A stretch of 64,000 nucleotides of DNA from JABGQS01 sp963674545 (GCA_963674545.2 CAXXFB010000001.1:2604001-2668000); one strand, 5' to 3'; positions 42,658-52,963 are shown, counted from the first letter of the stretch. A program made the numbers and translations. The notes: generated by a model from the letters alone, not told the origin.

Positions 42658-44313
42658 ATGAAAAGCAGTTTTTATATCAATGTAAATGGAAAATACGGAA
42701 TGGGCGCCTATGAAAAGGCAGATTACCCTTATCTTTCGGATTTAGTGGCGCAAATGGACAGGCTCGGCATTTGTCAGAGTATAGCCTATCATGTCGCGGG
42801 CAGAGACTTAAATACAACCTGCGGAAATAGGATGCTGACGGAGGACATAGACAGATTAGGATTAAAGGATAGAATAATCCCGGCGTTTGCAGCAGCGCCT
42901 TCAAATCTATATTCAAACGGTGAAATGGACCAGCTGAAACTGAGCTTTTCCAAAGATGGAGCTGCTTTCCTTATATTATATCCAAAGACATACAGGTTCA
43001 GGATAATCGAAATAAGCCGTGTTCTTGAAGAACTTAAAGGATATAACCCTGTTGTACTGATCGATGCCGAAGAGATGATATCAAAGAGCGATGTACTTGC
43101 GGGCCTGCTGGATCTGCGGGAACTGATTGAACTGTGCGGCATGTTCCCCGGTATAAAGTTTATAATAAAGCAGGCTATCTGGTGGCACATGTCGGTAATA
43201 GTCGATGCTATGAAAAAAGCAGGCAACATATATCTTGACACCTCGTGGCTGCACAACAGGGACGCAATCGAGATTATAACCAATGAGATTGGCAAAGACA
43301 GGCTTGTCTTCGGACTTGGAACAAAATCGCACTCCGGAGCTGCAATAGGGGCTCTTGCGTATGCGGGCATCAGTCAGGAGCAAAAAGACAGTATAGCATA
43401 TGATAACCTTGTTTCTCTGATTTCTTCTGATAGCATAAGGGAATCTGTAAAGGCAGGCAGGATGAAGATAGAAAATAAAGTCGGTAACAGTTTCTGGAAC
43501 CATTTTATTGACGGGAAAGGCGTTCTGGCGGGTGTGAAGGTGATCGATGCGCACGGACACATCGGCCCCTTTGCAAGAGGATGGTATCTAAGGGACAATG
43601 ACCCTGAGAAACAGATAGAGGTATTAAAAAAGCAGAGCGAAATATTCGGGATTGATAAGTATATGTCCTGTCCAGAGAATGCTCTTTTCGGGGAGCCTGT
43701 TGAAGGCAACGAGCTAATAGAAAGTCTGCTGCTTGAGGATACAGATAAGTTCAACGGTTATCTGGTTTATAACCCTTATTATGCGGACAGCTATAATGAA
43801 GAGCTTTTCGATAGTTTCTTCTCTAGGGGATATTTTAAAGGGTTTAAATTTCTACCGGAGTACTTAAAGGTAGAAATCAGCTCGCCTAAGTTCGAAAAGG
43901 CGATGAAGTATGCTAACATACACAAGCTTCCTATACTTATACATACATGGGAGGGGAGCTACGGGACAGCAAGGCAGGTTGCCGATGTTGCAGTAAACTA
44001 TCCGGATGCAATTTTTCTGCTAGGGCATAGCGGCGGAACAAATGAAGGAAGACGCCAATGTGAGATGATCGCTGGAGAGAAGGATAAGCAGAACTGTATA
44101 TTCGAGTTCTGCGGTACTTTCGTATCAAACATCGAATGGAGCGAGTCGCTCGAAAAAATAGATTACCGGCGTGTCGTATACGGCAGTGATACAGTACCGC
44201 ACGACATTGCATTTGAACTGGGAAGACTACTTTCTCTTGAAATAGGTGATGATAAAATAACTGCAATACTGGGAGAAAACATGTCTAGGATACTGGACAG
44301 AATAGAATTATAA
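42658..44313 (+). CDS. Tandem amidohydrolase-family protein with degenerate first domain
   Basis: A 551-residue protein built from two amidohydrolase_2-like (PF04909) TIM barrels. The C-terminal one (about 295-551) has the metal motifs DAHGHIG, LPILIHTWEG, LLGHSGG and YGSDTVPHD. The N-terminal one (about 1-270) keeps the fold (IKFIIKQAIWWH, GLGTKSHSGAAIGALAYAG) but where HxH should be there is INVNGKYG, so it has probably lost its metal site. It opens the sugar-uptake operon, six bases before the binding-protein leader. Its substrate may be a lactone or acyl group from the imported compound; this is inference. Confidence 0.7.
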   Translation: MKSSFYINVNGKYGMGAYEKADYPYLSDLVAQMDRLGICQSIAYHVAGRDLNTTCGNRMLTEDIDRLGLKDRIIPAFAAAPSNLYSNGEMDQLKLSFSKDGAAFLILYPKTYRFRIIEISRVLEELKGYNPVVLIDAEEMISKSDVLAGLLDLRELIELCGMFPGIKFIIKQAIWWHMSVIVDAMKKAGNIYLDTSWLHNRDAIEIITNEIGKDRLVFGLGTKSHSGAAIGALAYAGISQEQKDSIAYDNLVSLISSDSIRESVKAGRMKIENKVGNSFWNHFIDGKGVLAGVKVIDAHGHIGPFARGWYLRDNDPEKQIEVLKKQSEIFGIDKYMSCPENALFGEPVEGNELIESLLLEDTDKFNGYLVYNPYYADSYNEELFDSFFSRGYFKGFKFLPEYLKVEISSPKFEKAMKYANIHKLPILIHTWEGSYGTARQVADVAVNYPDAIFLLGHSGGTNEGRRQCEMIAGEKDKQNCIFEFCGTFVSNIEWSESLEKIDYRRVVYGSDTVPHDIAFELGRLLSLEIGDDKITAILGENMSRILDRIEL

Positions 44314-44373
44314 TTTATATTGAAATATTTTCACTTTGGTCATGACCATAAAAATAAAGGAGGATTGGAAAAA

Positions 44374-45753
44374 ATGCTAAGAAGAGTGTTTATTGTCCTT
44401 ATAACAATTGTTCTGCTGGTTGGACTTGTTTCCTGTGATAAAACACCGGACGCAGCTGACGTAGCAAGCGATGCTGGGGATCAACAGGACACAGCGCAGC
44501 AAGATGACTCACAGGCAGATAATGCCGGTGACGATTCAGCTGAAACAAAAGAGCCCGTTACGCTTAAGATATTATGGGCAACGGAAAACGTTTGGGCAGG
44601 ATTTGAGGATTTCCTGGCCAAATACGAGGAAGAAACAGGGAACAAAATAGACATACAGTACTATCCTGCAGTTGAGTACAACACAATAATCAACACACAA
44701 ATGCAGGGGAATTCCGGACCGGATATATTCCGTACCGACGGCATAAAGCTTACCGAAGTGATCTGGCCGCATGAATGGTTCTATGATTTCAAAGACTGCG
44801 ACTGGGTTTCAAGACTTACTGAAAACGCAAAAGAAAATATTATGTGGTCAAACGGTATGATACCTGAGGCTCCGACGCAATCGCTTGGGTCTTACGGTCT
44901 TGGTTATAACATGGATGTGCTGCAGGCTTCAGGTGTATCTGAACTGCCGACTTCTTTTGATGAGCTAATGGCTGCGTGTGCGAAGGTGAAAGAGGCGGGA
45001 TATATACCATTCAGCCTTCAACTTGCAAGCGACCATGAATGGGGCGCAACGATGCTTTTCAAAAATAACTGGATGGCACTTTGGTATATCCTCGGTGATG
45101 AAGGTGTAAAAGACCTTCAGGAAGGTATAAGCACTAACCAGATTAAATTTGCAGATGTTCCTGAGTTCAAACAGTCTCTTGAGCAACTTGAACAGCTGCG
45201 TGACGCCGGGTACATGAATGAAGACTTCTTGGCTACAACAATGGAGATAACCTGCCAGCGTCTCGGAAGCGGGCAGTGTGCGTTTGCTGTATCCGGTGAC
45301 TGGGCAATAAATCTGCTTTCAGAATATCCGGATGCCAACCTTGGGCTGATGCCTATGCCTCTTGGAGATGACCCGGGCGGGATGCCTATTTCTGCAGGTA
45401 TTGGCATGAGCGTGAATGCGAAGTCTGAAAATCTTGAAGCAGCGATAGAGTTTGTGGAGATGTGGTGTTCAAAAGAGCAGCAGGAAATACACATGTCTCT
45501 TAACCCCGGAGTTTCGTTCTTTGCAGATGTGGAAGCGGAAGGCAACAGATTCTCTGCGGACCTTAAGTACTGGGTAGAGCAGAACAGGGCAAAACCGGGT
45601 GTGCACAGCTCAATAACAGTTTGGCCGGAGATGGAAACAAGGGCACTTATGCAAGAACTGATGCTAGGAGATATCAATGCATCCGAGTTCCTAGATGAAC
45701 TTGATGATGCAGCAAAAATTATAGCCGAAGGCAAAGGGCTGGAAGGCTGGTAA
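44374..45753 (+). CDS. ABC transporter solute-binding lipoprotein (CUT1 sugar type)
   Basis: A 459-residue extracellular binding protein. The signal sequence ends in a lipobox (LVGLVSC, Cys at about 24), followed by an Asp/Gln/Ala-rich linker (to about 65) and a family 1 solute-binding fold (GPDIFRTDGIKL, GLGYNMDVLQASG, FAVSGDWAINLL, MPISAGIGMSVNAKS). Family members bind oligosaccharides or sugar derivatives. ATG 44374 follows AAGGAGG; the upstream in-frame codons would give an odd, polar N-terminus. Confidence 0.9.
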   Translation: MLRRVFIVLITIVLLVGLVSCDKTPDAADVASDAGDQQDTAQQDDSQADNAGDDSAETKEPVTLKILWATENVWAGFEDFLAKYEEETGNKIDIQYYPAVEYNTIINTQMQGNSGPDIFRTDGIKLTEVIWPHEWFYDFKDCDWVSRLTENAKENIMWSNGMIPEAPTQSLGSYGLGYNMDVLQASGVSELPTSFDELMAACAKVKEAGYIPFSLQLASDHEWGATMLFKNNWMALWYILGDEGVKDLQEGISTNQIKFADVPEFKQSLEQLEQLRDAGYMNEDFLATTMEITCQRLGSGQCAFAVSGDWAINLLSEYPDANLGLMPMPLGDDPGGMPISAGIGMSVNAKSENLEAAIEFVEMWCSKEQQEIHMSLNPGVSFFADVEAEGNRFSADLKYWVEQNRAKPGVHSSITVWPEMETRALMQELMLGDINASEFLDELDDAAKIIAEGKGLEGW

Positions 45754-45801
45754 GCACGTATAATAACTAGATTAATAAAGTTACAAATCAGGAATTTTTA
45801 C

Positions 45802-45822
45802 GGGGACGCTTAAAGCGTCCCC
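45802..45822 (+). other. Intercistronic hairpin between binding-protein and permease genes
   Basis: GGGGACGCT and AGCGTCCCC form a 9-bp stem with a 3-base loop and no T-tract. Such hairpins protect the upstream mRNA and raise binding protein above permease level. Confidence 0.65.
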
Positions 45823-45855
45823 AAAGCTTAAATATACAACAACTGGAGGTATAGT

Positions 45856-46752
45856 GTGAGACTTAAAAAAAGCAAAGTCAGCGCATTTATGAAAAGTAAA
45901 TACCCGATATATTTTATTATACCCGGTCTGGTTTTATACGTGGTTTTTGCTATCTATCCAACCTTGTCAAATTTCTACTATTCGTTTACTGACTGGTCAA
46001 TAAAGGTCAATGATATTTCTTTCATTGGGTTTGAGCAGTTTAGAAGAGTGCTGGAGAATGATCAATTTTTTACAGCTCTTGGCAATACGGTTATGTATGC
46101 TCTTGGTACAACAATAGGCAAAACCGGACTAGGGCTGCTTCTTGCTATCGCCCTGAACAGAAAAATGCGGGGGAAAAACATACTACGTTCGATATACTTT
46201 TTCCCGACTATTATCAGCACTGTAGCACTCGGATTATTATTTCAGGCACTTCTTAATCCGTACGGTGGAGCGGTTAACAATGTGCTTGGGTTGCTTGGGA
46301 TCGAGCATCCGCCTATGTGGATAGCAGATCCGAAGTTGGCTATATGGTGCTGTGTACTGCTGGGCGTATGGGCGCATTCGGGCGTTACCATGGCTATTTT
46401 CCTTTCTGGTATGCAAGCGATACCAAATGAATATTACCAGGCTTCACAGATAGACGGAGCGAACTCATGGCAGAAGTTTAAAAATATTACATGGCCACTT
46501 CTAAGGCCTGCACTTACTATATCAGTCGTTCTGAATTTTACCACCGGTCTTAGAGGGTTTGAAGTCATAAACTTCCTTACAGGAGGCGGACCGGGCAATT
46601 CATCGCAGACCTTGATGACTTTGGCTTATAAATATATGGGAGAAGGGCTGTTTGCATATTCCGCAACGATAAGCCTGCTTCTGATAGTTATCATACTTAT
46701 ACTAGGCATACCGTTGATCAAGGCTATGACAAAAAGCGAGGTGGAATTATGA
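45856..46752 (+). CDS. Sugar ABC transporter permease (MalF/UgpA type)
   Basis: A 298-residue inner-membrane protein with six helices (first at about 16-38). The EAA loop that docks the ATPase is YYQASQIDGANSWQKFKNITWP. It starts with GTG behind GGAGG. Pairs with the following permease, whose start overlaps its stop. Confidence 0.92.
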   Translation: MRLKKSKVSAFMKSKYPIYFIIPGLVLYVVFAIYPTLSNFYYSFTDWSIKVNDISFIGFEQFRRVLENDQFFTALGNTVMYALGTTIGKTGLGLLLAIALNRKMRGKNILRSIYFFPTIISTVALGLLFQALLNPYGGAVNNVLGLLGIEHPPMWIADPKLAIWCCVLLGVWAHSGVTMAIFLSGMQAIPNEYYQASQIDGANSWQKFKNITWPLLRPALTISVVLNFTTGLRGFEVINFLTGGGPGNSSQTLMTLAYKYMGEGLFAYSATISLLLIVIILILGIPLIKAMTKSEVEL

Positions 46753-47582
46753 TCGGGGTAAAGACGAGAAAAAGGATAGGCAACTTTACAATAGGAACGC
46801 TTCTCTGGATCGGAGCATTGTTCATTCTGGTACCTCTTGCGCTTATTATTATGACGTCACTTAAGACTTCAAAAGAGGCCATGAGTATCACTGTCAATCT
46901 GCCAGAGACGTGGCATTTCGAAAACTATGCTGTTGTTTGGGGAGACGGATTAATACTTAAAGGTTTTTTCAACAGCCTGCTTATCACAGTTCCGACTGTG
47001 ACTATAACACTTTTCTGTTCTGCCTTGATGAGCTTTTATCTTGCAAGGAGAAAACAGCGCTCGACCAGGGCTTTGTATATTTTTACAGTTGCCGGGATAA
47101 TCAAACCGGTACCTCTTGTGACCACATTTCTGTTTCTACAGCAGATAAGCTTGCTTAATACAAGGCCGGGGCTTATTCTGGTGCTGTCAGGAACGTTGAT
47201 GTCACTTGCAGCATTTATTTATACCGGGTTTATTAAAGGAATACCTGTTGAGCTCGATGACGCTGCGGCAATAGACGGCTGCGGGCCTTTCAGGACTTTC
47301 TGGAAGGTAGTTTTTCCGCTGCTTAAGCCGTGCACATTTACAGTGCTTATAATAATAACGTTCAATGTTTGGAATAATGCGCAGGAAACGCTTTTCTTCC
47401 TGGGAAACAGTGATTACTGGACAATGCCACTGAATCTATATAGGTTCTTCGGTTATTACAGAACTGAATGGAACTATGTATTCTGTGCAGTGTTCATGAT
47501 GACTCTTCCAGTCATACTGACTTATCTGTTCGGACAGCGCTATATAATCGACGGAATGGTTTCGGGCTCTGTAAAAGGGTGA
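46749..47582 (+). CDS. Sugar ABC transporter permease (MalG/UgpE type)
   Basis: A 277-residue permease with six helices. The EAA loop reads VELDDAAAIDGCGPFRTFWK. The ATGA overlap with the previous gene indicates coupled translation. It is the second half of the translocation channel. Confidence 0.92.
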   Translation: MIGVKTRKRIGNFTIGTLLWIGALFILVPLALIIMTSLKTSKEAMSITVNLPETWHFENYAVVWGDGLILKGFFNSLLITVPTVTITLFCSALMSFYLARRKQRSTRALYIFTVAGIIKPVPLVTTFLFLQQISLLNTRPGLILVLSGTLMSLAAFIYTGFIKGIPVELDDAAAIDGCGPFRTFWKVVFPLLKPCTFTVLIIITFNVWNNAQETLFFLGNSDYWTMPLNLYRFFGYYRTEWNYVFCAVFMMTLPVILTYLFGQRYIIDGMVSGSVKG

Positions 47583-47598
47583 TGAAGAGAATGATTTA

Positions 47599-47607
47599 TG
47601 CTATAAT
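47599..47607 (+). promoter_or_regulatory. Extended -10 promoter before the sensor kinase
   Basis: TGCTATAAT is an extended -10 motif 59 bases upstream of the kinase start; no clear -35 is seen. It would give the two-component genes their own basal transcription. Confidence 0.5.
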
Positions 47608-47665
47608 GAATTGAATATCGTAGCGAAAAAGTTGATACACGCCGGAAGAATTCTGGGAGGGAAAT

Positions 47666-49441
47666 GTGAGAATAAGCAGGTTTCGTTCATACCCAATACA
47701 AAGGCAGTTGTTCATTACTTTTTCGCTTTTAATACTTCTGATTTCTATAACAATCTCTGTTGCTGTTGCAATATCGTTGACAAATTCGATAGAGAAAAAA
47801 CAAGAATCCGACTCTGCCCAAACGGCCTCATTCATTTCCATGGAGCTGGACAGTGAGTTTGAAAATATGGAAACTGCAAAGCGGCAGATATTATATTCGA
47901 CCCAGATGCTGAATAACTATTTCAATTATCTCACGGTAAGCGATATCGGGGAGAAATCAGAAGCTTTCAGTGAAGTTTCTAATATGATGTATCATGTTTT
48001 AGGCACCTCCGTTCCGCAGGTTAAAATGATAGGGTTGTATGGTGATGACGGCTCTAAGATAACGACTGAGATAGGCGAAAATACGGTTCGGAAAACTCAA
48101 AGCATAAGTGAAACAGACAGCATCCTTGAAGACCTTTCGATCGGTTCGTTTACTACTGATGCTGTCGAAACGCCGGGCGGTCTGGCTATAAGGACACTGA
48201 CTTGCTTTAACTTTACTCAGAACAGAAATAAAAAAGCTTTGCTGGAAATACAACAGCAGTATGATATTTTCTTTCAAGTAGTAGAGGAGCTTGAAAAGGA
48301 TTCCCAGATAGAGGTTTTTGTTCTTGATAGCTATAAGGAAATAATCTTTCCCTATAATAGCGAGGAAAGCGATCAGAAGTTTAAACAACTGAGCATTGCT
48401 GGCAGCGCAGGTACCGTTTATATAGATGGCAAGGGAGATATGGTTTCTTATAAGATATCGGACTATTCAAAATGGACCGTTCTTGTTGTAGAACCAGAAA
48501 CGTTATACATGAAACCGGTCAGGCGCGTTATATGGACTGTGGTTTCGATTACTCTTTTATTCATGGGAGTCACACTTGTTGTTACTTTTTTAGTTGCAAA
48601 GAGTGTAACAAAGCCGCTTAAATCACTGCAAAGTGAAGTGGGGGGCATTGCACTTGAAACTCTGGGAGAGCAGACAGTCAATAAGAGCACAGGAAACTAC
48701 AGTGAATACGAGCAACTAAGGGGTACGTTTAATGAGATGCGCTCTAAACTTAATTATTCTATCAATGAATACATGGAAGCGAAGCGTGAGCAGATGCAGA
48801 CCAAGGTCTTGGCGCTTCAGTCCAAAATGCATCCTCATTTCATAAATAATGTGTTGGCATCGATACAGATACTTACAGAGGAGGGCAAGTGTAAAGAAGT
48901 TTATAAAATGTGCAATCAGCTTTCCCAGATGCTCCGATATACTATGGATGAGTTTGACGGTTTTGTAACGTTGAAAGAAGAGATACAATATGCAAATAAC
49001 TATATCAGCCTTATGCAGATAAGACATAAAAAGAGGCTTGTATGTCATTTTAATGTTCCTGATGAGTACATGAACTTAATCATGCCAAAGATGGTTGTTC
49101 AGCCTTTGATAGAGAATTCTTTAAAGCATGGGATGTCTAATGATGTCCTCAATATTGAAGTGGGCTGCAAGGTGGACGGTGACATATATAAAATTTCAGT
49201 TCATGATAATGGGCTCGGCTTTACTGAGGAAAAGCTGAAATCGATCGAAAGTTACAGAAGCGGCGGGAAAAACGAATTCGACAAAAACAGAAGCAGTGAC
49301 AGGGGCGTCGGTCTGGCGAATATTATCTCTAGGTTTTCGCTGATATATGATAAAGGTTTTATTTTCAGTATAACCAGTGTAAAGGGAGATACGACTGTTA
49401 CAGTAGGGGGAGCGAAGGGCATTGGATCAAAAGATGCATAA
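47666..49441 (+). CDS. Sensor histidine kinase, LytS/YesM type
   Basis: A 591-residue kinase with TM1 at about 13-38, a large extracellular sensor region (about 40-285), TM2 at about 290-312, then HAMP, a His_kinase domain (LQSKMHPHFINNVLASIQ with the phospho-His in HPHFINN) and an ATPase domain (MVVQPLIENSLKHG, DNGLGFTEE, GVGLANIISRF). YesM-type kinases sense sugars or binding-protein complexes outside the cell. It starts with GTG behind GGGAGGGAA. Confidence 0.92.
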   Translation: MRISRFRSYPIQRQLFITFSLLILLISITISVAVAISLTNSIEKKQESDSAQTASFISMELDSEFENMETAKRQILYSTQMLNNYFNYLTVSDIGEKSEAFSEVSNMMYHVLGTSVPQVKMIGLYGDDGSKITTEIGENTVRKTQSISETDSILEDLSIGSFTTDAVETPGGLAIRTLTCFNFTQNRNKKALLEIQQQYDIFFQVVEELEKDSQIEVFVLDSYKEIIFPYNSEESDQKFKQLSIAGSAGTVYIDGKGDMVSYKISDYSKWTVLVVEPETLYMKPVRRVIWTVVSITLLFMGVTLVVTFLVAKSVTKPLKSLQSEVGGIALETLGEQTVNKSTGNYSEYEQLRGTFNEMRSKLNYSINEYMEAKREQMQTKVLALQSKMHPHFINNVLASIQILTEEGKCKEVYKMCNQLSQMLRYTMDEFDGFVTLKEEIQYANNYISLMQIRHKKRLVCHFNVPDEYMNLIMPKMVVQPLIENSLKHGMSNDVLNIEVGCKVDGDIYKISVHDNGLGFTEEKLKSIESYRSGGKNEFDKNRSSDRGVGLANIISRFSLIYDKGFIFSITSVKGDTTVTVGGAKGIGSKDA

Positions 49442-50981
49442 AAAGAAGTTGAAGCTCATAATTGTTGAAGATGAAGAGCTGTTCGCTGAAAATCTGGCGA
49501 AAAAAATTGAAGACTCAGAACTAGATTGCTATATAGCAGGTATAGCGCTGCAGTCGGAAACCGCTTTGGAGATGATAAGGGATTTAGAACCCGATCTTGT
49601 TCTCAGCGATATCCGTATGCCGAGGATAGACGGGCTTGAGCTTATCAGTATGGTTAAAAAAACAAATCCGGAAACTGACTTTATATTAATAAGTGGGTGT
49701 CTAGATTTTGAATATGCTCAAAAGGGCATCAGACTTGGTGTCAAGGAGTATCTGAATAAACCGGTTACTCAGGATGAACTGAATAACGTCCTTAAGAAAA
49801 TATTAGACGAGAGATATCACCAGGAGTATAAACATAAGAGGGATTATATAAGAAACAAACTTGCAGATCAAAGAGACGGAGATATTGACGAAGCATACGG
49901 TAGAGATATGGCCTATATTTTTAAAGTATGTATTTTAAACCGGCTTGAATATGGAGCCGAGGTGATCCTGGATAATTCTATCAGCTCTTTTCTTTTAAAC
50001 TTTGATATCGATGAGCTTTTCAGCGAGGTCATCGAAAATGAATATTATACTGCAGGCGGTGGAGTAATCAACGAAGCATATCTTATAGTCGATGCTCCTG
50101 ATGAGTGGGCGGTTGATACGGGCAAGACGGCTCAGGACATAGTCGAGGCGTTTAACAAAAAGTATGCACCGAAGAACATAACTATAGTGCACAAGCCTGA
50201 TAGGGTAATGCTTTGCAAGCTTGGCAGTGTTGCTTCTCTTATGACTAATGAATTAAGACGCAATATAAAAGCATGGCACAGTTCCTGTATTCAATGCTGC
50301 AGTCCGGCGAGCCCGGTGTGGAAAGAATCGCAGCTTGCCATGCAGGTAAGAAATTTTGTGCCTGCATCAATCAAAAATGACACAGAAGAAAAAATCGAGA
50401 GGATCGTGAGTAACGCATTCAGGCACGCATACCTGAATAACGACTGCCAGTCGTATCTGCAGATGTATACACTTTCGACTATAAACGCCCTGCTTCCGCT
50501 TTATCCGAAGACGGAGCAAAAGATACTTCTCCAAAACAGAGAACGGCTCATATGTCTTTTATCACTGGCGACGTCGCTACAGGAATTCATAAAGGTGTTT
50601 TCAAGAAAATTGTATCTTATATACAACGCAAAGCCAGTTCATCTTTTTAAGAATGAGAGTGATACATTCCTGCTCGTGAAGGATTATATAGATGAGAATT
50701 ATTATAAAGAGCTAAGTGTAAACGGACTCTCAGGTAAGTTCTATATATCCAGCAAGCATCTTATATATCTCTTCAATCAGCGGCAGAATATAACACCGCT
50801 CCAGTATATAATCCGAAAAAGGATGGAAGAGGCAAAGAAGCTTTTTCGTGAATCACGGCTGAGCGTAAAGGATGTTTCACAGACAGTTGGATATAGCAAT
50901 GTAAACTATTTTTGCAGGATATTCAAGGAACATGAGGGCTTATCACCGACAGATTTTAGAAAGGAGGCACAGAATAAATAA
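49422..50981 (+). CDS. AraC-family response regulator, YesN type
   Basis: A 519-residue regulator. An N-terminal receiver (VEDEELF, phospho-Asp in VLSDIRMPRIDG, Lys in YLNKPVT) is followed by a long middle region and a C-terminal AraC/XylS DNA-binding pair of helix-turn-helices (LSGKFYISSKHLIYLF and VGYSNVNYFCRIFKEHEGLS). It starts with TTG 20 bases inside the kinase gene, with GGGGGAG upstream; ATG 49434 is an alternative. It probably activates the adjacent transporter operon. Confidence 0.9.
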   Translation: MDQKMHKKKLKLIIVEDEELFAENLAKKIEDSELDCYIAGIALQSETALEMIRDLEPDLVLSDIRMPRIDGLELISMVKKTNPETDFILISGCLDFEYAQKGIRLGVKEYLNKPVTQDELNNVLKKILDERYHQEYKHKRDYIRNKLADQRDGDIDEAYGRDMAYIFKVCILNRLEYGAEVILDNSISSFLLNFDIDELFSEVIENEYYTAGGGVINEAYLIVDAPDEWAVDTGKTAQDIVEAFNKKYAPKNITIVHKPDRVMLCKLGSVASLMTNELRRNIKAWHSSCIQCCSPASPVWKESQLAMQVRNFVPASIKNDTEEKIERIVSNAFRHAYLNNDCQSYLQMYTLSTINALLPLYPKTEQKILLQNRERLICLLSLATSLQEFIKVFSRKLYLIYNAKPVHLFKNESDTFLLVKDYIDENYYKELSVNGLSGKFYISSKHLIYLFNQRQNITPLQYIIRKRMEEAKKLFRESRLSVKDVSQTVGYSNVNYFCRIFKEHEGLSPTDFRKEAQNK

Positions 50982-51670
50982 TGGGCAGGTTTTCAGAGAA
51001 AATAAAGGATTTCTATTTCAAACCCGGCAAAGGAGTTGAGCAGCCGCCTCCGGAGAGAGGATTCAAGGCTTATTGGTTTATTGCAAAAACACATTTTTTT
51101 AAATTAATATCACTGAATTTAATATTTATATTGTTTTGTATTCCTGTAGTTACGATCCCTTCCGCTGTAACGGCCTTAAATAAGGTGCTTCTAAATCTTG
51201 TCAGGAAAGGATATTGTTATACTTTCTCGGATTTTTTTGAAGCTTTTAAATCTGAGTTTTTGCAAAGCTTTGTTTTGGGGCTGTTTTATGCTGCATTTGG
51301 ATTCTTGGTATATTTTTTATCTGTGAATTTAGCTAATCTGTTCGAAGGTTTTGTAGCAGGTTACGGCTTAGCTCTGCTCACAGTTTTTTTAATTTTGATA
51401 TATATACTGGCCAGTTATTCGTTTGCACTGACTGCATTAGTAAACTTATCAATAAGAGCTGTGCTTAAAAATTCATTTATATTTCTTTTTGTTGAGTTTA
51501 AAAGGAATTTCGTTCTAGCGGGAATGGCGATTTTAAGTGCAGGTATAATCGTGTTGTTTCCATTCAGTATTCCTGTAATATTGTTTTTACTATTCGCTTT
51601 TACACAGCTTGCCGTTTGTGTGTGTGTCAACGAAGCAATACAAGTACGAGTGATCGATCCTTACTATTAA
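50981..51670 (+). CDS. DUF624 membrane protein, YesL-like
   Basis: A 229-residue protein with about five to six membrane helices, matching the DUF624/YesL family (AYWFIAKTHFFKLISLNLIF, FCIPVVTIPSAVTALN and related segments). YesL genes sit beside YesM/YesN and CUT1 sugar transporters in Firmicutes; the role is unknown. Start and previous stop share one base (TAATG). Confidence 0.85.
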   Translation: MGRFSEKIKDFYFKPGKGVEQPPPERGFKAYWFIAKTHFFKLISLNLIFILFCIPVVTIPSAVTALNKVLLNLVRKGYCYTFSDFFEAFKSEFLQSFVLGLFYAAFGFLVYFLSVNLANLFEGFVAGYGLALLTVFLILIYILASYSFALTALVNLSIRAVLKNSFIFLFVEFKRNFVLAGMAILSAGIIVLFPFSIPVILFLLFAFTQLAVCVCVNEAIQVRVIDPYY

Positions 51671-51692
51671 AGACTGATGTTGAGGTGTAAAC

Positions 51693-52400
51693 ATGTCCCC
51701 GAAAGAAAGATTCAAAGAGCTTGTTAACAATTCCAAAGAATTATTGACTATATTTATTGGAGACAGTCATACATATGGACAGGGCGCAATCGGGGCAAAA
51801 GATGCCTTGAAACCGCCGTCGGTTCTGGGTGGGGAAATAAGACGTCTCCCAGATCATATCCCCTGTTTTGCGCAGCTTTTTGGTAATTACATAAAAACTC
51901 AGCGCCAGCAGGACGGAAAAACGACCTATCATATCAATTACGGCTTCGGATGCAAAACAACGACTGAGTATCTCGAACAGTATTTTGTTCAGACAGTTGA
52001 AAGGTATAAACCGCAGATACTTGTGGTGGAATTTGCAATAAATGACTGGCTTGTTGATCCGGTCAGCCCTGTCGAGGTGACGGTACAGCGATTCAAAGAA
52101 AATTTAGACGAGATTATAGACAGGGCAAATGTCATGGAAACACTGGTAATACTTTTGTCTGTCAGTCCTATACTCGGTACTCAGTTCAGCGGCGGGCATT
52201 ATTACGGAGATTACATTGAAGCGATGAGGCAGCTGGCGGTAAGAAGAAAAGAAATAATATTTGCAGATGCTAATAAAACCATGACCCTCATGCTTGATGA
52301 AGGTAAAATAACTGAAGACGAACTTTTTTTTGACGATTGGCATGTTTCTCAAAAAGGGCATGATATATATGCTAAATGTCTTATTGATGCAGTAAAATAA
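51693..52400 (+). CDS. SGNH/GDSL-family hydrolase
   Basis: A 235-residue hydrolase without a signal peptide. Block I is FIGDSHTYGQG (catalytic Ser), block III is FAINDW (oxyanion Asn) and block V is DDWHVSQKGHD (catalytic Asp and His). It is likely a cytoplasmic acyl or acetyl esterase acting on an imported, esterified carbohydrate. It is the last gene of the uptake operon. Confidence 0.85.
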   Translation: MSPKERFKELVNNSKELLTIFIGDSHTYGQGAIGAKDALKPPSVLGGEIRRLPDHIPCFAQLFGNYIKTQRQQDGKTTYHINYGFGCKTTTEYLEQYFVQTVERYKPQILVVEFAINDWLVDPVSPVEVTVQRFKENLDEIIDRANVMETLVILLSVSPILGTQFSGGHYYGDYIEAMRQLAVRRKEIIFADANKTMTLMLDEGKITEDELFFDDWHVSQKGHDIYAKCLIDAVK

Positions 52401-52963
52401 TCGATGGGATTAAATCTGTCATCATATAATGCGCTTAATATTTCAGACTAAGTTAAATTATTATACATAAGAGATCTTTTGGAAAAGGTCATAGTTAAGT
52501 GTTCCTTTAAACTAAAAAATATGGAAGGCTTACTAGCTAAAGAGAAGCTTGTAATACTCCATCGGTGATCTAGACTCTAATTAGTCATGTAATCGCTTTG
52601 GATTATAAATATAGTACTATATTAAAATAGTACATTGCGTCCCAACAGAATTTCTGCAAAATTTACAAGATATGCGTATTGATAATAAACGGAGCAGCCA
52701 AGATGGATTTTTGCTACTCAACTGTAAAGGAACTTGTTACGAATGGTTATTCAAGCCATGATATCACTACTGACGGAGGTTCGTTTTATAAAGAGGATAT
52801 GTCAATGGTATGTAAGCTGTCCTGATGGTACGCTAAATATAATGCTGAACAGTGATAACCATATACTAATACCACCACTTATATAAAGCCGGATTGCTTT
52901 TTAGTGGGCTTCAAAACAATAAAAAAACGCCGCTTATTTGCGACGTCTTTTAAGCTTATGTTA
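52401..52963. other. Intergenic region with possible decayed sequence
   Basis: About 560 bases without a supported gene. A short plus-strand open stretch (52703-52810, reading TTDGGSFYKEDMSM near its end) has no ribosome site or recognised family. The right end carries the terminator of the minus-strand LRR gene. Confidence 0.4.
52920..52949 (-). terminator. Terminator of the LRR surface protein gene
   Basis: Minus-strand GACGTCGC and GCGGCGTT (two G-U pairs) enclose AAATAA and are followed by TTTTTT. Confidence 0.75.
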
